A stretch of 64,000 nucleotides of DNA, taken from assembly GCA_900554565.1 (NCBI GenBank), contig USHX01000001.1, positions 28,369 to 92,368 on the forward strand, given 5' to 3'. How positions within the stretch are numbered: position 1 is the stretch's first letter; every line of letters begins with the position of its first letter. The position numbers and the translations under genes are program-made. Source of the DNA: an uncultured Clostridium sp. Lineage in GTDB: Bacteria > Bacillota > Clostridia > TANB77 > CAG-508. Below are positions 36,355-45,044 of this stretch, piece after piece. Below the pieces are notes generated by a model. That model saw only the letters and a program-made list of their open reading frames with translations. It was not told the DNA's origin and ran no database searches.

Positions 36355-36447
36355 TATTATCACCTTCTCTTATATAGTTGCAATTATTCATTTTAAGAAT
36401 TTTTACATTATGTATTGAACTAAGTTTATTCAGCTATTTCATGAATA

Positions 36448-37177
36448 TTATGAAATTAACTGTTTTCTCATTTTTTCTAATATTTTTCGTTCTATTCTTG
36501 ATACCTGTACTTGTGTTACTCCCAAAATTTTTGCAACTTGTGCCTGTGTTTTTTCCTTATAATATCTCAAAAGTATTACTTCTTTATCTCTTTTTTCTAA
36601 TTTATTTATCATTTCTTTTATTGCTAGTTTATTTGTAAGAATTTCTTGCTCATTTTTTGAACTTGAAAGCTTGTCTATCAAATTTATTGAATTTCCATTT
36701 TTGTTATTTACATATGTTGCACTTTCTATTGATTCAACACTTCTTGATGCTTCTAATGCAAGCATTACATCTTCCTTAGATATTTTTAATTCTTTTTGTA
36801 TATCTTCTATTTTTATTTCTTCTCCTGTTCTATTTAAATATTCTCTTTGAAGCTCTTTTATTTTTATTCCAGTTTCTTTTATGCTTCTACTTACTTTTAT
36901 TTGGCCATCATCTCTTATATATCTTTTTATTTCTCCTATCATATATGGTACTGCATATGTTGACAATTTAACATCAAAGCTTGTGTCAAACCTTTTTATC
37001 GATTTTATAAATCCTATACAACCTATTTGATATAGGTCTTCTAATTCATAGCCCCTGCCATTAAATCTTTTTACAATACTCCAAATCAAACCGATTATTA
37101 TAGTGCATCAATTTTTCTAATTCAAATTTATCTCCTGCCTGGGCTTTTTTTATTGTTTCGATGTCATTTTCGTACAT
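36448..37177 (-). CDS. sigF: Forespore sigma factor SigF, needs +1 shift at CGG codon 29
   Basis: 242 residues after joining, the normal size. GGGGGA precedes ATG 37177. The N-terminus (YENDIETIKKAQAGDKFELEKLM) is open to CGG 37091-37093. Skipping the C gives NNGLIWSIVKRFNGRGYELEDLYQIG, the conserved region 2 of sigma-F, and the rest holds STYAVPYMIGEIKRYIRDDG (region 2.4/3) and QAQVAKILGVTQVQVSRIERKIL (region 4). Zero frame stops ten codons after the CGG. Intact spoIIAA and spoIIAB lie directly upstream in the usual operon order, so a pseudogene is unlikely in a genome with this many sporulation genes. Confidence 0.92.
37091..37093 (-). other. Putative +1 recoding site: CGG codon 29 of sigF
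   Basis: The context is AAT CGG TTT; dropping the C gives GGT of NNGLIWSIVKRF. Confidence 0.8.
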
Positions 37178-37206
37178 AATTCCCCCATTTTAATCTTTTG
37201 CCTATT

Positions 37207-37692
37207 TTAATTTATTGTAAGCATTTTAAAATCTTGCTCTTCATCTTCATTTTCCTGTTTTTTCTTTATTGTTTTAGACATAGTAACTTTTGTTCCTAGT
37301 CCTAAAATAGATTCAACTTCCATTTTATCCATAAAACTTTCCATTATTGTAAATCCCATTCCAGACCTTTCTAAATTCGGTTTTGTTGTGTATAACGGTT
37401 CTTTTGCAACATCAACATTTTCTATTCCTTTCCCTTTATCTGAAATTTCTATAATTATTTCATTTTCTGTCAGCTTGGCCATAATCTTTACAATTCCCTG
37501 CTTTTTATCATATCCATGAATTATTGAATTTGTTACAGCTTCAGACACAGCTGTTTTTATGTCTGCAAGTTCTTCTATGGTTGGATCTAGTTGTGAAGCA
37601 AATGCTGCAATTGCAACTCTTGCAAAAGCCTCATTTGATGATTTACTTATAAATTCCAATTTCATTTCATTTTTTATTTCTTTCATATACAT
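37207..37692 (-). CDS. spoIIAB: Anti-sigma F factor and serine kinase SpoIIAB
   Basis: 161 residues. The GHKL ATPase motifs are present: N box EAVTNSIIHGY, G1 DKGKGIE and G2 SGMGFTIMESFMD. It holds sigma-F inactive and phosphorylates SpoIIAA. The C-terminus has a short charged tail beyond the usual end. It lies between spoIIAA and sigF with spacings of 47 and 29 bases. Confidence 0.95.
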   Translation of the reverse strand: MYMKEIKNEMKLEFISKSSNEAFARVAIAAFASQLDPTIEELADIKTAVSEAVTNSIIHGYDKKQGIVKIMAKLTENEIIIEISDKGKGIENVDVAKEPLYTTKPNLERSGMGFTIMESFMDKMEVESILGLGTKVTMSKTIKKKQENEDEEQDFKMLTIN

Positions 37693-37739
37693 ATTTCCTT
37701 TTTATAAATTTAGGTTTTCATGGTTTACCTATAAACATT

Positions 37740-38054
37740 TTATATTATTGTTGCTATTGGTATTAGTTTTAATATTCCGCTCATTTCAAATATTCTTTTT
37801 ACACTTTTAGTTAAATTACTTACTTCCACTTTTGCTCCTATCATTTTTGCAAATTTATATCTTCCTATTATTAGTCCGATGCCTGCACTATCCATGAAAG
37901 TGACACTATCAAAATCAAATATAACTCTTTTAGGCATATGTCTTTCAATCTCATAATCAGCCCTCCTTCTTATTTCTTTAGTAGTGTGTTCATCGATTTC
38001 TTCAGTAATTTTTAATATTAAAAGCTTGTCCATTTCATAATATTTTGATTCCAT
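37740..38054 (-). CDS. spoIIAA: Anti-anti-sigma factor SpoIIAA
   Basis: 104 residues of STAS fold. The phosphorylated Ser is in FMDSAGIGLIIGR. Dephosphorylated SpoIIAA displaces sigma-F from SpoIIAB and so starts forespore gene expression. First gene of the operon, with AAGGAGGAG near the ATG. Confidence 0.95.
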   Translation of the reverse strand: MESKYYEMDKLLILKITEEIDEHTTKEIRRRADYEIERHMPKRVIFDFDSVTFMDSAGIGLIIGRYKFAKMIGAKVEVSNLTKSVKRIFEMSGILKLIPIATII

Positions 38055-38084
38055 TTCATCTCCTCCTTAACTATTCTTTTTTGT

Positions 38085-38113
38085 ATTATAATACTTTTAC
38101 CAATATTTTCCAA
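38085..38113 (-). promoter_or_regulatory. Promoter-like sequence of the spoIIA operon
   Basis: On the minus strand TTGGAA (38108-38113), 17 bp, TATAAT (38085-38090). In Bacillus this operon uses sigma-H and Spo0A. AAAGAATAG just downstream resembles a sigma-H -10, and TGTCGGT at 38134-38140 only partly matches a Spo0A box (TGTCGAA). Which sigma factor is used is not settled by sequence. Confidence 0.4.
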
Positions 38114-38140
38114 GAGCGAAACTTTAGAAGTTTTGTCGGT

Positions 38141-38169
38141 TTTTAAAGTGCAAAAATTGCACTTTAAAA
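38141..38169. repeat. Perfect 13-bp inverted repeat upstream of spoIIA
   Basis: TTTTAAAGTGCAA (38141-38153) and TTGCACTTTAAAA (38157-38169) are separated by three A. It could be a regulator site or a hairpin; there is no T tract. It lies 28 bases upstream of the -35 box. Confidence 0.5.
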
Positions 38170-38205
38170 TTGTTTATATAAAAAATGATAAAAAGAATGG
38201 AACTT

Positions 38206-38401
38206 GGATAATAAAAAAATATATAATTTTAATTTAATAACGAATGTGTAATGAAATAAAATTAGACCTTCTTAGTTTTTAAAATTAGAGAATCTCATGT
38301 TAAAAATTAATCATGAGTATGCTGATTTTAATAAACTTAGAAGGTCTTATTTCATGTAATAAACCGAGGTATTAAATTAAAATTATATACTTTTATTATC
38401 C
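38206..38401. repeat. 196-bp palindromic element (MITE-like or giant hairpin)
   Basis: Two arms of about 90 bases are near-reverse complements: the outermost GGATAATAAAA (38206-38216 and complement 38391-38401), the middle with AGACCTTCTTAGTTT against AAACTTAGAAGGTCT, and a centre CTCATG...CATGAG. There is no coding potential. It fills most of the 362 bases between valS and spoIIAA. No obvious target-site duplication was seen. Confidence 0.6.
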
Positions 38402-38416
38402 ATATTATTTATATAT

Positions 38417-41029
38417 TTATTTTAAGCTTTCTACAACCTTTGAAAGCATCTCTTTATATTTCTCAAGTTTAGCTTTTTCTTCATCAATTTTAGCTTGTGG
38501 AGCTTTATTAACAAATCCAGGATTTGAAAGCATTTTTTCACATCTAGCAACCTCTTTTTCAAGTCTCTCTTTCTCAGAATTTAATCTCTTACGTTCTTCT
38601 TCAAAATCAATTAAACCTTCTAAAGGAATATAAAGTTCAATTCCTTCTTTAATTATATTAATTGAATTTTCAGTAACTTCACCTTTTGTAGATGATATTG
38701 TAACTTTATTACCAAATCCTAATTTTAGTAAAATTTCTTCTAATTCTTTTAATTGTGTTTGATATTTTTCTGTTACAAAAATTAATTCTGACTTTTTGCT
38801 TGGATGTATATTTTTTGTACTTCTTATATTTCTAATTTGAACTATAATATCTTTTACTTTTTCTACCAAATCTTCTTCAACATCATATTCAAATGTTTCT
38901 TTTATTTCTGGCCAAGCCGATACCATTAGTTCTTTTTCATCATGTCCACTTAAATTACTATAAATTTTTGTTGTAACAAATGGCATAAATGGATGTAACA
39001 ATTTCATTGATATTCCAAATACATAATTTAAAACATAACTTGCAATTTGTTTTTCTTCTTGATTTTCACTGTATAAACGTGGTTTTACCATTTCAATATA
39101 CCAATCACAGAATTCATTCCAAATAAAGCTATATACTTTATCTAAAGCTACTCCTAAATCATATTTTTCAATATTATTTGTTACTTCTTTTGCTAGTTTA
39201 TTAACTTTATTTATTATCCATTTGTCTTCAATTTTTAATTTTGATACATCAATTTCTCCATCTTGTGTATTCATTATAATAAATTTAGCTGCATTCCAAA
39301 TTTTGTTTGCAAAGTTTGATGCTTGTTCCAATTTTTCTGGCATGTATCTTATATCATTTCCCATTGTTGTACCAGATAATACTGAAAATCTTAAACTATC
39401 TGCTCCATATTTTTCAATTACTTCAATTGGATCTACACCATTTCCAAGAGTTTTTGACATTTTTCTTCCTTGACTATCACGAACTATTCCGTGTATTAAA
39501 ACATCGCTAAATGGTTTTTCTTTCATTGCATATAATCCAGAGAATACCATTCTTGCTACCCAGAAGAAGATTATGTCATACCCTGTTACTAATACATTCG
39601 TTGGATAAAATGTTTTTAAGTCTTCTGCATCATTATTTGGCCAACCTAATGTTGAAAATGGCCATAATGCTGAACTGAACCATGTATCCAAAGTATCTGG
39701 ATCTTGATGTAATTTTTCACTTCCACATTTTTCACATTTTTCTGGCGCTTCTTTTGCAACATTTATATGTCCGCATTCTTCACAATAATATGCTGGTATT
39801 TGATGTCCCCACCATAATTGTCTTGATATACACCAATCTTGAATATTTTCCATCCAGTTAAAATATGTTTTTTCGTATCTTTTTGGTACAAATTTTACAT
39901 CATCATTTTTTACTGCTTCTATTGCTGGTTTTGCAAGTTCTTTCATTTTTACAAACCATTGCTCTGAAACTCTTGGTTCTATTGTTGTTTTACATCTTTC
40001 ACATTTTCCAACATTGTGTGTATAGTCTTCTATTGAAACCAAAGCTCCTAGTTCTTCTAGTTTTTTTACAATTATTGGTCTTGCTTCTATTGCTTGCATT
40101 CCTTCAACTTCTGGCATAAGTTTTTTCATATTGCTTTTATCATCAAATACTTCAATAAATTCTAGATTATGTTTTAATCCTGCTTGATAGTCATTTGGAT
40201 CATGTGATGGTGTTATTTTTACACAACCTGTTCCAAACTCTGTTTCTACAAATTCATCTGCAATTATTGGTATTTCTCTATTTACTATTGGAACTATACA
40301 TGTTTTTCCAACTATATCTTTATATCTTTCATCATCTGGATTTACTGCAACTGCTGTGTCTCCTAACATTGTTTCCGGTCTTGTTGTTGCAACTTCTACA
40401 TATCTATCTTCATCTTTTATTTTGTATCTTAAATGCCATAAGTGTGAAGCTTCTTCTTTATATTCAACTTCTGCATCTGAAATTGCTGTATGGCAATTTG
40501 GACACCAGTTTACCATTCTTGTTCCTTTATATATGTAGCCTTGGTTATATAGATTTATAAATTCTTCTAATACTGCATCTGATAATCCTTGATCTAGTGT
40601 AAATCTTCTTCTTTCCCAATCACATGAACAGCCTAATTTTCTTTGTTGTTCTTGTATTGTTCCACCATATATTCTTGTCCATTCCCATGCTTCTTCTAAG
40701 AATTTTTCTCTTCCTAAATCTTGTTTTGTTTTTCCTTCTGCTTTTATTTTTTGTACTACTTTCATTTCTGTTGAAATTGATGCATGGTCTGAACCAGGAA
40801 GCCATAGTGTGTTATATCCTTGCATTCTTTTGAAACGTATTAATATGTCTTGTATTGTTCCATCTAATGCATGTCCCATGTGTAATTTTCCTGTTACATT
40901 TGGTGGTGGCATCATTATACAATAACTTTCTTTTGTTTTGTCCATGCTTGGCTTGAAATATCCTTTTTTCTCCCATTCTTCATATAGTTCATCTTCAAAA
41001 TCTTTTGGATTATATTTTCCTTCTAACAT
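38417..41029 (-). CDS. valS: Valyl-tRNA synthetase
   Basis: 870 residues, normal length. Class I motifs KLHMGHAL (HIGH) and GRKMSKTLGNG (KMSKS); a CP1 editing domain with TTRPETMLGD and GTGCVKITPSHDPNDY; zinc-knuckle Cys pairs (CERC, CEEC, CEKC); the anticodon domain and a C-terminal coiled coil (about 800-868). It charges and edits tRNA-Val. The 165-base leader carries a terminator hairpin but no T-box core, so T-box control is not supported. Confidence 0.97.
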   Translation of the reverse strand: MLEGKYNPKDFEDELYEEWEKKGYFKPSMDKTKESYCIMMPPPNVTGKLHMGHALDGTIQDILIRFKRMQGYNTLWLPGSDHASISTEMKVVQKIKAEGKTKQDLGREKFLEEAWEWTRIYGGTIQEQQRKLGCSCDWERRRFTLDQGLSDAVLEEFINLYNQGYIYKGTRMVNWCPNCHTAISDAEVEYKEEASHLWHLRYKIKDEDRYVEVATTRPETMLGDTAVAVNPDDERYKDIVGKTCIVPIVNREIPIIADEFVETEFGTGCVKITPSHDPNDYQAGLKHNLEFIEVFDDKSNMKKLMPEVEGMQAIEARPIIVKKLEELGALVSIEDYTHNVGKCERCKTTIEPRVSEQWFVKMKELAKPAIEAVKNDDVKFVPKRYEKTYFNWMENIQDWCISRQLWWGHQIPAYYCEECGHINVAKEAPEKCEKCGSEKLHQDPDTLDTWFSSALWPFSTLGWPNNDAEDLKTFYPTNVLVTGYDIIFFWVARMVFSGLYAMKEKPFSDVLIHGIVRDSQGRKMSKTLGNGVDPIEVIEKYGADSLRFSVLSGTTMGNDIRYMPEKLEQASNFANKIWNAAKFIIMNTQDGEIDVSKLKIEDKWIINKVNKLAKEVTNNIEKYDLGVALDKVYSFIWNEFCDWYIEMVKPRLYSENQEEKQIASYVLNYVFGISMKLLHPFMPFVTTKIYSNLSGHDEKELMVSAWPEIKETFEYDVEEDLVEKVKDIIVQIRNIRSTKNIHPSKKSELIFVTEKYQTQLKELEEILLKLGFGNKVTISSTKGEVTENSINIIKEGIELYIPLEGLIDFEEERKRLNSEKERLEKEVARCEKMLSNPGFVNKAPQAKIDEEKAKLEKYKEMLSKVVESLK

Positions 41030-41077
41030 TATAAAATTCCTCCTTGTTACTAGTAAACTGTTATTTTATAAAATAAT

Positions 41078-41108
41078 AAAACCCGCTCCATGTTTTAGAG
41101 CGAGTTTT
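41078..41108 (-). terminator. Terminator between the iron alcohol dehydrogenase gene and valS
   Basis: Arms 41078-41088 and 41098-41108 pair over 11 bp. The one odd pair is a G-U wobble on the minus strand, and TTTTATTATTTT follows. It ends the upstream transcript or acts as an attenuator before valS. Confidence 0.7.
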
Positions 41109-41193
41109 TATCTCACATACTGTATTATAGAGCTTTTTTGTATGTGTATATTATTACATATTTTTACTAATTTTACAAGCTTTTTTAGTAAAT

Positions 41194-42354
41194 TTACATA
41201 GCTCTTCTATATAATTCAATAAAATCTTCTACTGTTACTTCTCTTGGATTTCCTGGTTTACATGGATCTTCCATTGCTTTTTTAGCAAGCATTTCAAAAT
41301 CTTCTTCTTTAGCACCATAGTCTTTTATTGTTTTTGTAATTCCTACTGATTTTCCAAGTTCTGATATCATCCATACAAATGTATTTATAACATCTTGGTC
41401 ATTTAAGTGTGCTGCATCTGGTCTTCCAATTTCACATAAAATTTCTCTAAATCTTTGTGCTGTTGCTGAGTCTTCCCCATTGAATCTCATAACTGTTGGT
41501 AATAACATTGCATTAGCAATTCCATGTGGTGTATCATATACAGCTCCTAATTGATGTGCCATTGAGTGAACTATTCCTAATCCTACATTTGAGAACCCCA
41601 TACCTGCTATATATTGGGCAAGTCCCATCATTTCAACTGCTGTTGGTTCTTTTTCATTTACAGCTGCTGTTAAATATTTAAATATTAATTTTATAGCCTT
41701 CATATGAAACATATCTGACATTTCATTATGCGCTTTTGTTATATAACCTTCAATTGCATGTGTTAAAGCATCCATTCCTGTTGCAGCAGCTAAACCTTTT
41801 GGCATTGATTCCATTAATTCTGAATCTACTATTGCAACTATTGGAATATCATTAGGGTCTACACATACCATTTTTATTTCTGCTTCTGGGTCTGTTATTA
41901 CATAGTTTATTGTAACTTCTGAAGCTGTTCCAGCTGTTGTTGGAAGGGCTATTAAAGGCATTCCTTTATTAACTGTGTTTGATAATCCATTTAGTGATTT
42001 TATATCTGCTCTATCTGGGTTTGTCATTACAATTGATATTCCCTTTGCTGTGTCCATACTAGAACCACCACCAACTGCAACAATAACATCTGCTTTAGAT
42101 TTTTTACAAGCAGCTACTCCATCTGTTACATTTTCTATTGTTGGGTTTGGTTTTATTTCATCATATAATTCGTATGGAATATTAGCATTTTTTAATAATT
42201 CTTCTACTTTTGCTGTTACTCCAGCTTCTACTAATGGTTTATCTGTAACTAAGAATACTTTTTCAAATTTTCTTTTTTGGATTTCACCAACTAGTTCTTC
42301 TCTTGCACCCCTTCCAAAATATGATGTTTCATTTAGCATAAATCTTACTGACAT
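41194..42354 (-). CDS. Iron-containing alcohol dehydrogenase
   Basis: 386 residues. NAD-binding GGGSSMDTAKG near residue 95 and the iron ligands in HAIEGY, HSMAHQLGAVYDTPHG and adjacent Asp/His positions are those of the iron-dependent (type III) family. It reduces short-chain aldehydes or oxidises alcohols such as 1,3-propanediol or butanol; the substrate is not visible. It stands alone with a strong terminator and may serve fermentative NADH disposal. Confidence 0.93.
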   Translation of the reverse strand: MSVRFMLNETSYFGRGAREELVGEIQKRKFEKVFLVTDKPLVEAGVTAKVEELLKNANIPYELYDEIKPNPTIENVTDGVAACKKSKADVIVAVGGGSSMDTAKGISIVMTNPDRADIKSLNGLSNTVNKGMPLIALPTTAGTASEVTINYVITDPEAEIKMVCVDPNDIPIVAIVDSELMESMPKGLAAATGMDALTHAIEGYITKAHNEMSDMFHMKAIKLIFKYLTAAVNEKEPTAVEMMGLAQYIAGMGFSNVGLGIVHSMAHQLGAVYDTPHGIANAMLLPTVMRFNGEDSATAQRFREILCEIGRPDAAHLNDQDVINTFVWMISELGKSVGITKTIKDYGAKEEDFEMLAKKAMEDPCKPGNPREVTVEDFIELYRRAM

Positions 42355-42392
42355 TTTTCATTCCTCCTTTGTTATTTTAGCCTTTTGGCTTT

Positions 42393-43040
42393 TTATCTTT
42401 CTTCATAATCTGATGGTATTTCAAATAAGTTTGTATCAACATTATTAGAAATATCTACTTTTAGTAATTCTTGTTTGTCATTTATAATTGTTTTTATATA
42501 AACTAATTTATTATTTTTAAAATAAAATCTTGTTTTAACATTTTGATTTTCTGTAACATTTGATGTATCTTGCATTGTAAAATCTGTTATACAGTTATAT
42601 TCTTCATATTGATAATTTTTTCCATCTATTTTTTCTTCACCATTTTGATAGTCTCCTGAATTTATTACTTCTGATAATTGTACTTCAATTTTGTCTAAAT
42701 CGATATCATTATTTGCATATGTATAATATGCTTTTTGATCATCAATTAGTAAATATGAATTTCCATCTTTTATAATAAATTTTGATTCTGTTCCATTATA
42801 AATAGTATCTGTATAAGCTTTTCCATCATTTTTTTCATAAATCATTTTATTATTATCATCTAATGTCGCCGTAAAACTATATGATTGATTTTGTTTTAAA
42901 TTTTCATATAAATTTTCTAGTTTATTTGATGTAGTTCCTGTTTTAGATGTGTTTTTATTTATAAAAAAGAAACTTACTCCTAATATTGCAATTACTGCTA
43001 TTACAGCTATTATAATGACTATTGTCTTCTTATTTTTCAT
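42393..43040 (-). CDS. Membrane-anchored extracytoplasmic protein, unknown
   Basis: 215 residues from ATG 43040 (GTGGGAG eight bases upstream; the in-frame GTG at 43055 is part of that site). A basic start is followed by a membrane segment (about 6-27), then a polar, Asn/Asp/Lys-rich beta-type domain. The pattern LENLYENLKQNQSYSFTATL resembles LolA/LppX-like or DUF-type domains of clostridial surface proteins, but I cannot name a family. No lipobox Cys. Confidence 0.65.
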   Translation of the reverse strand: MKNKKTIVIIIAVIAVIAILGVSFFFINKNTSKTGTTSNKLENLYENLKQNQSYSFTATLDDNNKMIYEKNDGKAYTDTIYNGTESKFIIKDGNSYLLIDDQKAYYTYANNDIDLDKIEVQLSEVINSGDYQNGEEKIDGKNYQYEEYNCITDFTMQDTSNVTENQNVKTRFYFKNNKLVYIKTIINDKQELLKVDISNNVDTNLFEIPSDYEER

Positions 43041-43091
43041 TTTTTTGTCTCCCACTATATTTTACTCCTTTGTGAAAATTTTAATCATTTT

Positions 43092-43766
43092 TTAAATATA
43101 AATTTTAAATAATGATAATATAACATATGCTACATAATATAGAGCAACTATAATTGTGAATTTTTTGATAAATTCTGAATTTTTTTCTGTTCCTACTATA
43201 GCTTTTGCAGCAAAATATAGTAAAACTATTGATATTACTGAGCATAATTTATTAAATGGTGTTGTTATTATTGATACTTGTGTACTAAAAATTGTAAGTA
43301 AGCTTACTACTGATGCTAACACATTTGGTACATTTGCTGTAGTTACTGCTGTTATTATTTTTGTTAATGGCTTTTTATTTTTTGAATTTACAACCAATAT
43401 TATTAATGACATTACAAGTATACTTATTGCTGGTGTTAATAAAGCTACTACTACTTCAAACATGTTATTAAATATTGAACCATATGCATATCTTCTCATG
43501 CCTATTGACATACATGTTCCAATTATTTCTGCTATTGTCCAAATTGCAAGTATTATCATTGCATATGTTAAGTTCTTTTTATTTTCTTTTGTTACTATTT
43601 CTTTTATTTTTCCTAATGGATCCTTAAACAATTCTGTAACAAATCCTTTTGTTTCAATACTATCTTTTTTGATATCAACTTGTTTTATTGTGTCTTTTAC
43701 TTCACTCACTGTGCTTGATGCTTCATTTTTTAATTCTTCTGTTTTTGCTTTTTTCTCTTCTTCCAT
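43092..43766 (-). CDS. YIP1-like multi-pass membrane protein
   Basis: 224 residues. A charged cytoplasmic N-terminus (about 1-65) is followed by five hydrophobic helices resembling YIP1-family proteins: KDPLGKIKEIVTKENKK before the first helix is typical of bacterial members. Function unknown. It lies 51 bases upstream of the anchored protein at 42393 on the same strand, so they are probably co-transcribed. Confidence 0.6.
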   Translation of the reverse strand: MEEEKKAKTEELKNEASSTVSEVKDTIKQVDIKKDSIETKGFVTELFKDPLGKIKEIVTKENKKNLTYAMIILAIWTIAEIIGTCMSIGMRRYAYGSIFNNMFEVVVALLTPAISILVMSLIILVVNSKNKKPLTKIITAVTTANVPNVLASVVSLLTIFSTQVSIITTPFNKLCSVISIVLLYFAAKAIVGTEKNSEFIKKFTIIVALYYVAYVILSLFKIYI

Positions 43767-43823
43767 TTTTTATTCCCCCTTGGTTGATGGTTTTATAATA
43801 TTTTTAAAATTTTAATAACACTT

Positions 43824-44969
43824 TTAATCTCCTAGATTTATTCCTATATCTCTTGCTGTTTTTACTAGGTCATGGTCCATTGTTACTTTTCTAAGGTTAC
43901 TTTCTTCAGTATTTCCTGAAACAGCACCTATTTTTGTATTGTTTCCTACAACATCTTCTAATGAAACTGAATCTAATTTTCCATTTTTTATAACTGCTAA
44001 TGTTCCGAATTTTCCTTCTAATGCTAGTTCCATTGCTTTTGTTCCATATTTTGTTGATAGAACTCTATCAAATGCTGTTGGTGTTCCACCTCTTTGCATA
44101 TAACCAAGTGTTGTGTTTCTTGCTTCTAATCCTGTTAATTCTTGTAATTTGCTTGCTACAACTTGTCCTATTCCACCTAATTTTGTATTATCTACACCAC
44201 TTCCATTATCTCTTACATTTGCAACTACCATTTCTCCATCTTTTGGTTTAGCACCTTCTGCAACAACTACTATACTAAAGTTTTTGCCTCTTTTCTTTCT
44301 GTTTTCTATTTTTGTTGCAACTCTATTTATATCATATGGTATTTCTGGAATTAAAGCTACATCGGCACCACCTGCTATTGCTGCTTCTAATGCTATCCAA
44401 CCTGCATATCTTCCCATTACTTCTAAAACCATTATTCTATGATGTGTTGCTCCTGTTGTGTGTAATCTATCTAGTGCTTCCATTGCAACAGATACAGCTG
44501 TGTTATATCCAAATGTTATTTCTGTACATGCAACATCATTATCAATTGTTTTTGGAACACCTATTACATTTACACCTTTTGTTGAAAAATCTCTTGCTGA
44601 TTTTTGAGTTCCATCTCCACCTAATGTAAATATACAGTCAAATCCAAATTCTTTTATATTTTCTATTGCTTGATCTGATAAGTCTTTATATTCAACACTT
44701 CCATCTTCATTTACAACTTTATAATTAAATATGTTTGCATTTGTTGAAGAACCTATTATTGATCCTCCCATAGGAAGTATCCCCACAGCTTCTCCACCTT
44801 CTGCTGTTGATAATCTTTCAAAATTCTTTTTTAATAATCCATTATATCCATCTATAATTCCATAACATTCAACATCATGGTTTTCAGCTGTTTTTACAAT
44901 TGCTCTTATTACTGCATTAAAGCCTGATACATCTCCACCATTTGCCAATATTCCTACTTTTTTTAACAT
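43824..44969 (-). CDS. pfkA: 6-phosphofructokinase (ATP-type signature in the group III fold)
   Basis: 381 residues, longer than the 320-residue allosteric enzyme of Escherichia coli. The phosphate-donor loop reads GGDGTQ, with the Gly of ATP-dependent enzymes, whereas the second position PKTIDND has the Lys common in pyrophosphate-dependent ones. This combination is known from mixed group III enzymes that use ATP. MGRYAGWIA and YMQRGGTPTAFDR bind fructose-6-phosphate. It is a single gene in the middle of unrelated membrane genes. Donor preference is inferred from the loop only. Confidence 0.87.
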   Translation of the reverse strand: MLKKVGILANGGDVSGFNAVIRAIVKTAENHDVECYGIIDGYNGLLKKNFERLSTAEGGEAVGILPMGGSIIGSSTNANIFNYKVVNEDGSVEYKDLSDQAIENIKEFGFDCIFTLGGDGTQKSARDFSTKGVNVIGVPKTIDNDVACTEITFGYNTAVSVAMEALDRLHTTGATHHRIMVLEVMGRYAGWIALEAAIAGGADVALIPEIPYDINRVATKIENRKKRGKNFSIVVVAEGAKPKDGEMVVANVRDNGSGVDNTKLGGIGQVVASKLQELTGLEARNTTLGYMQRGGTPTAFDRVLSTKYGTKAMELALEGKFGTLAVIKNGKLDSVSLEDVVGNNTKIGAVSGNTEESNLRKVTMDHDLVKTARDIGINLGD

Positions 44970-45044
44970 AAAAATCCTCCTGTTTGTTCATTTTTTATTA
45001 TTATATCAATAATAATTTTTTTTACAACACTTTTAGAAATTTTT

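Noticed and set aside
41030..41193. T-box riboswitch before valS
   Set aside because: The leader is short and lacks the T-box core; the hairpin is better explained as a terminator of the upstream dehydrogenase gene.
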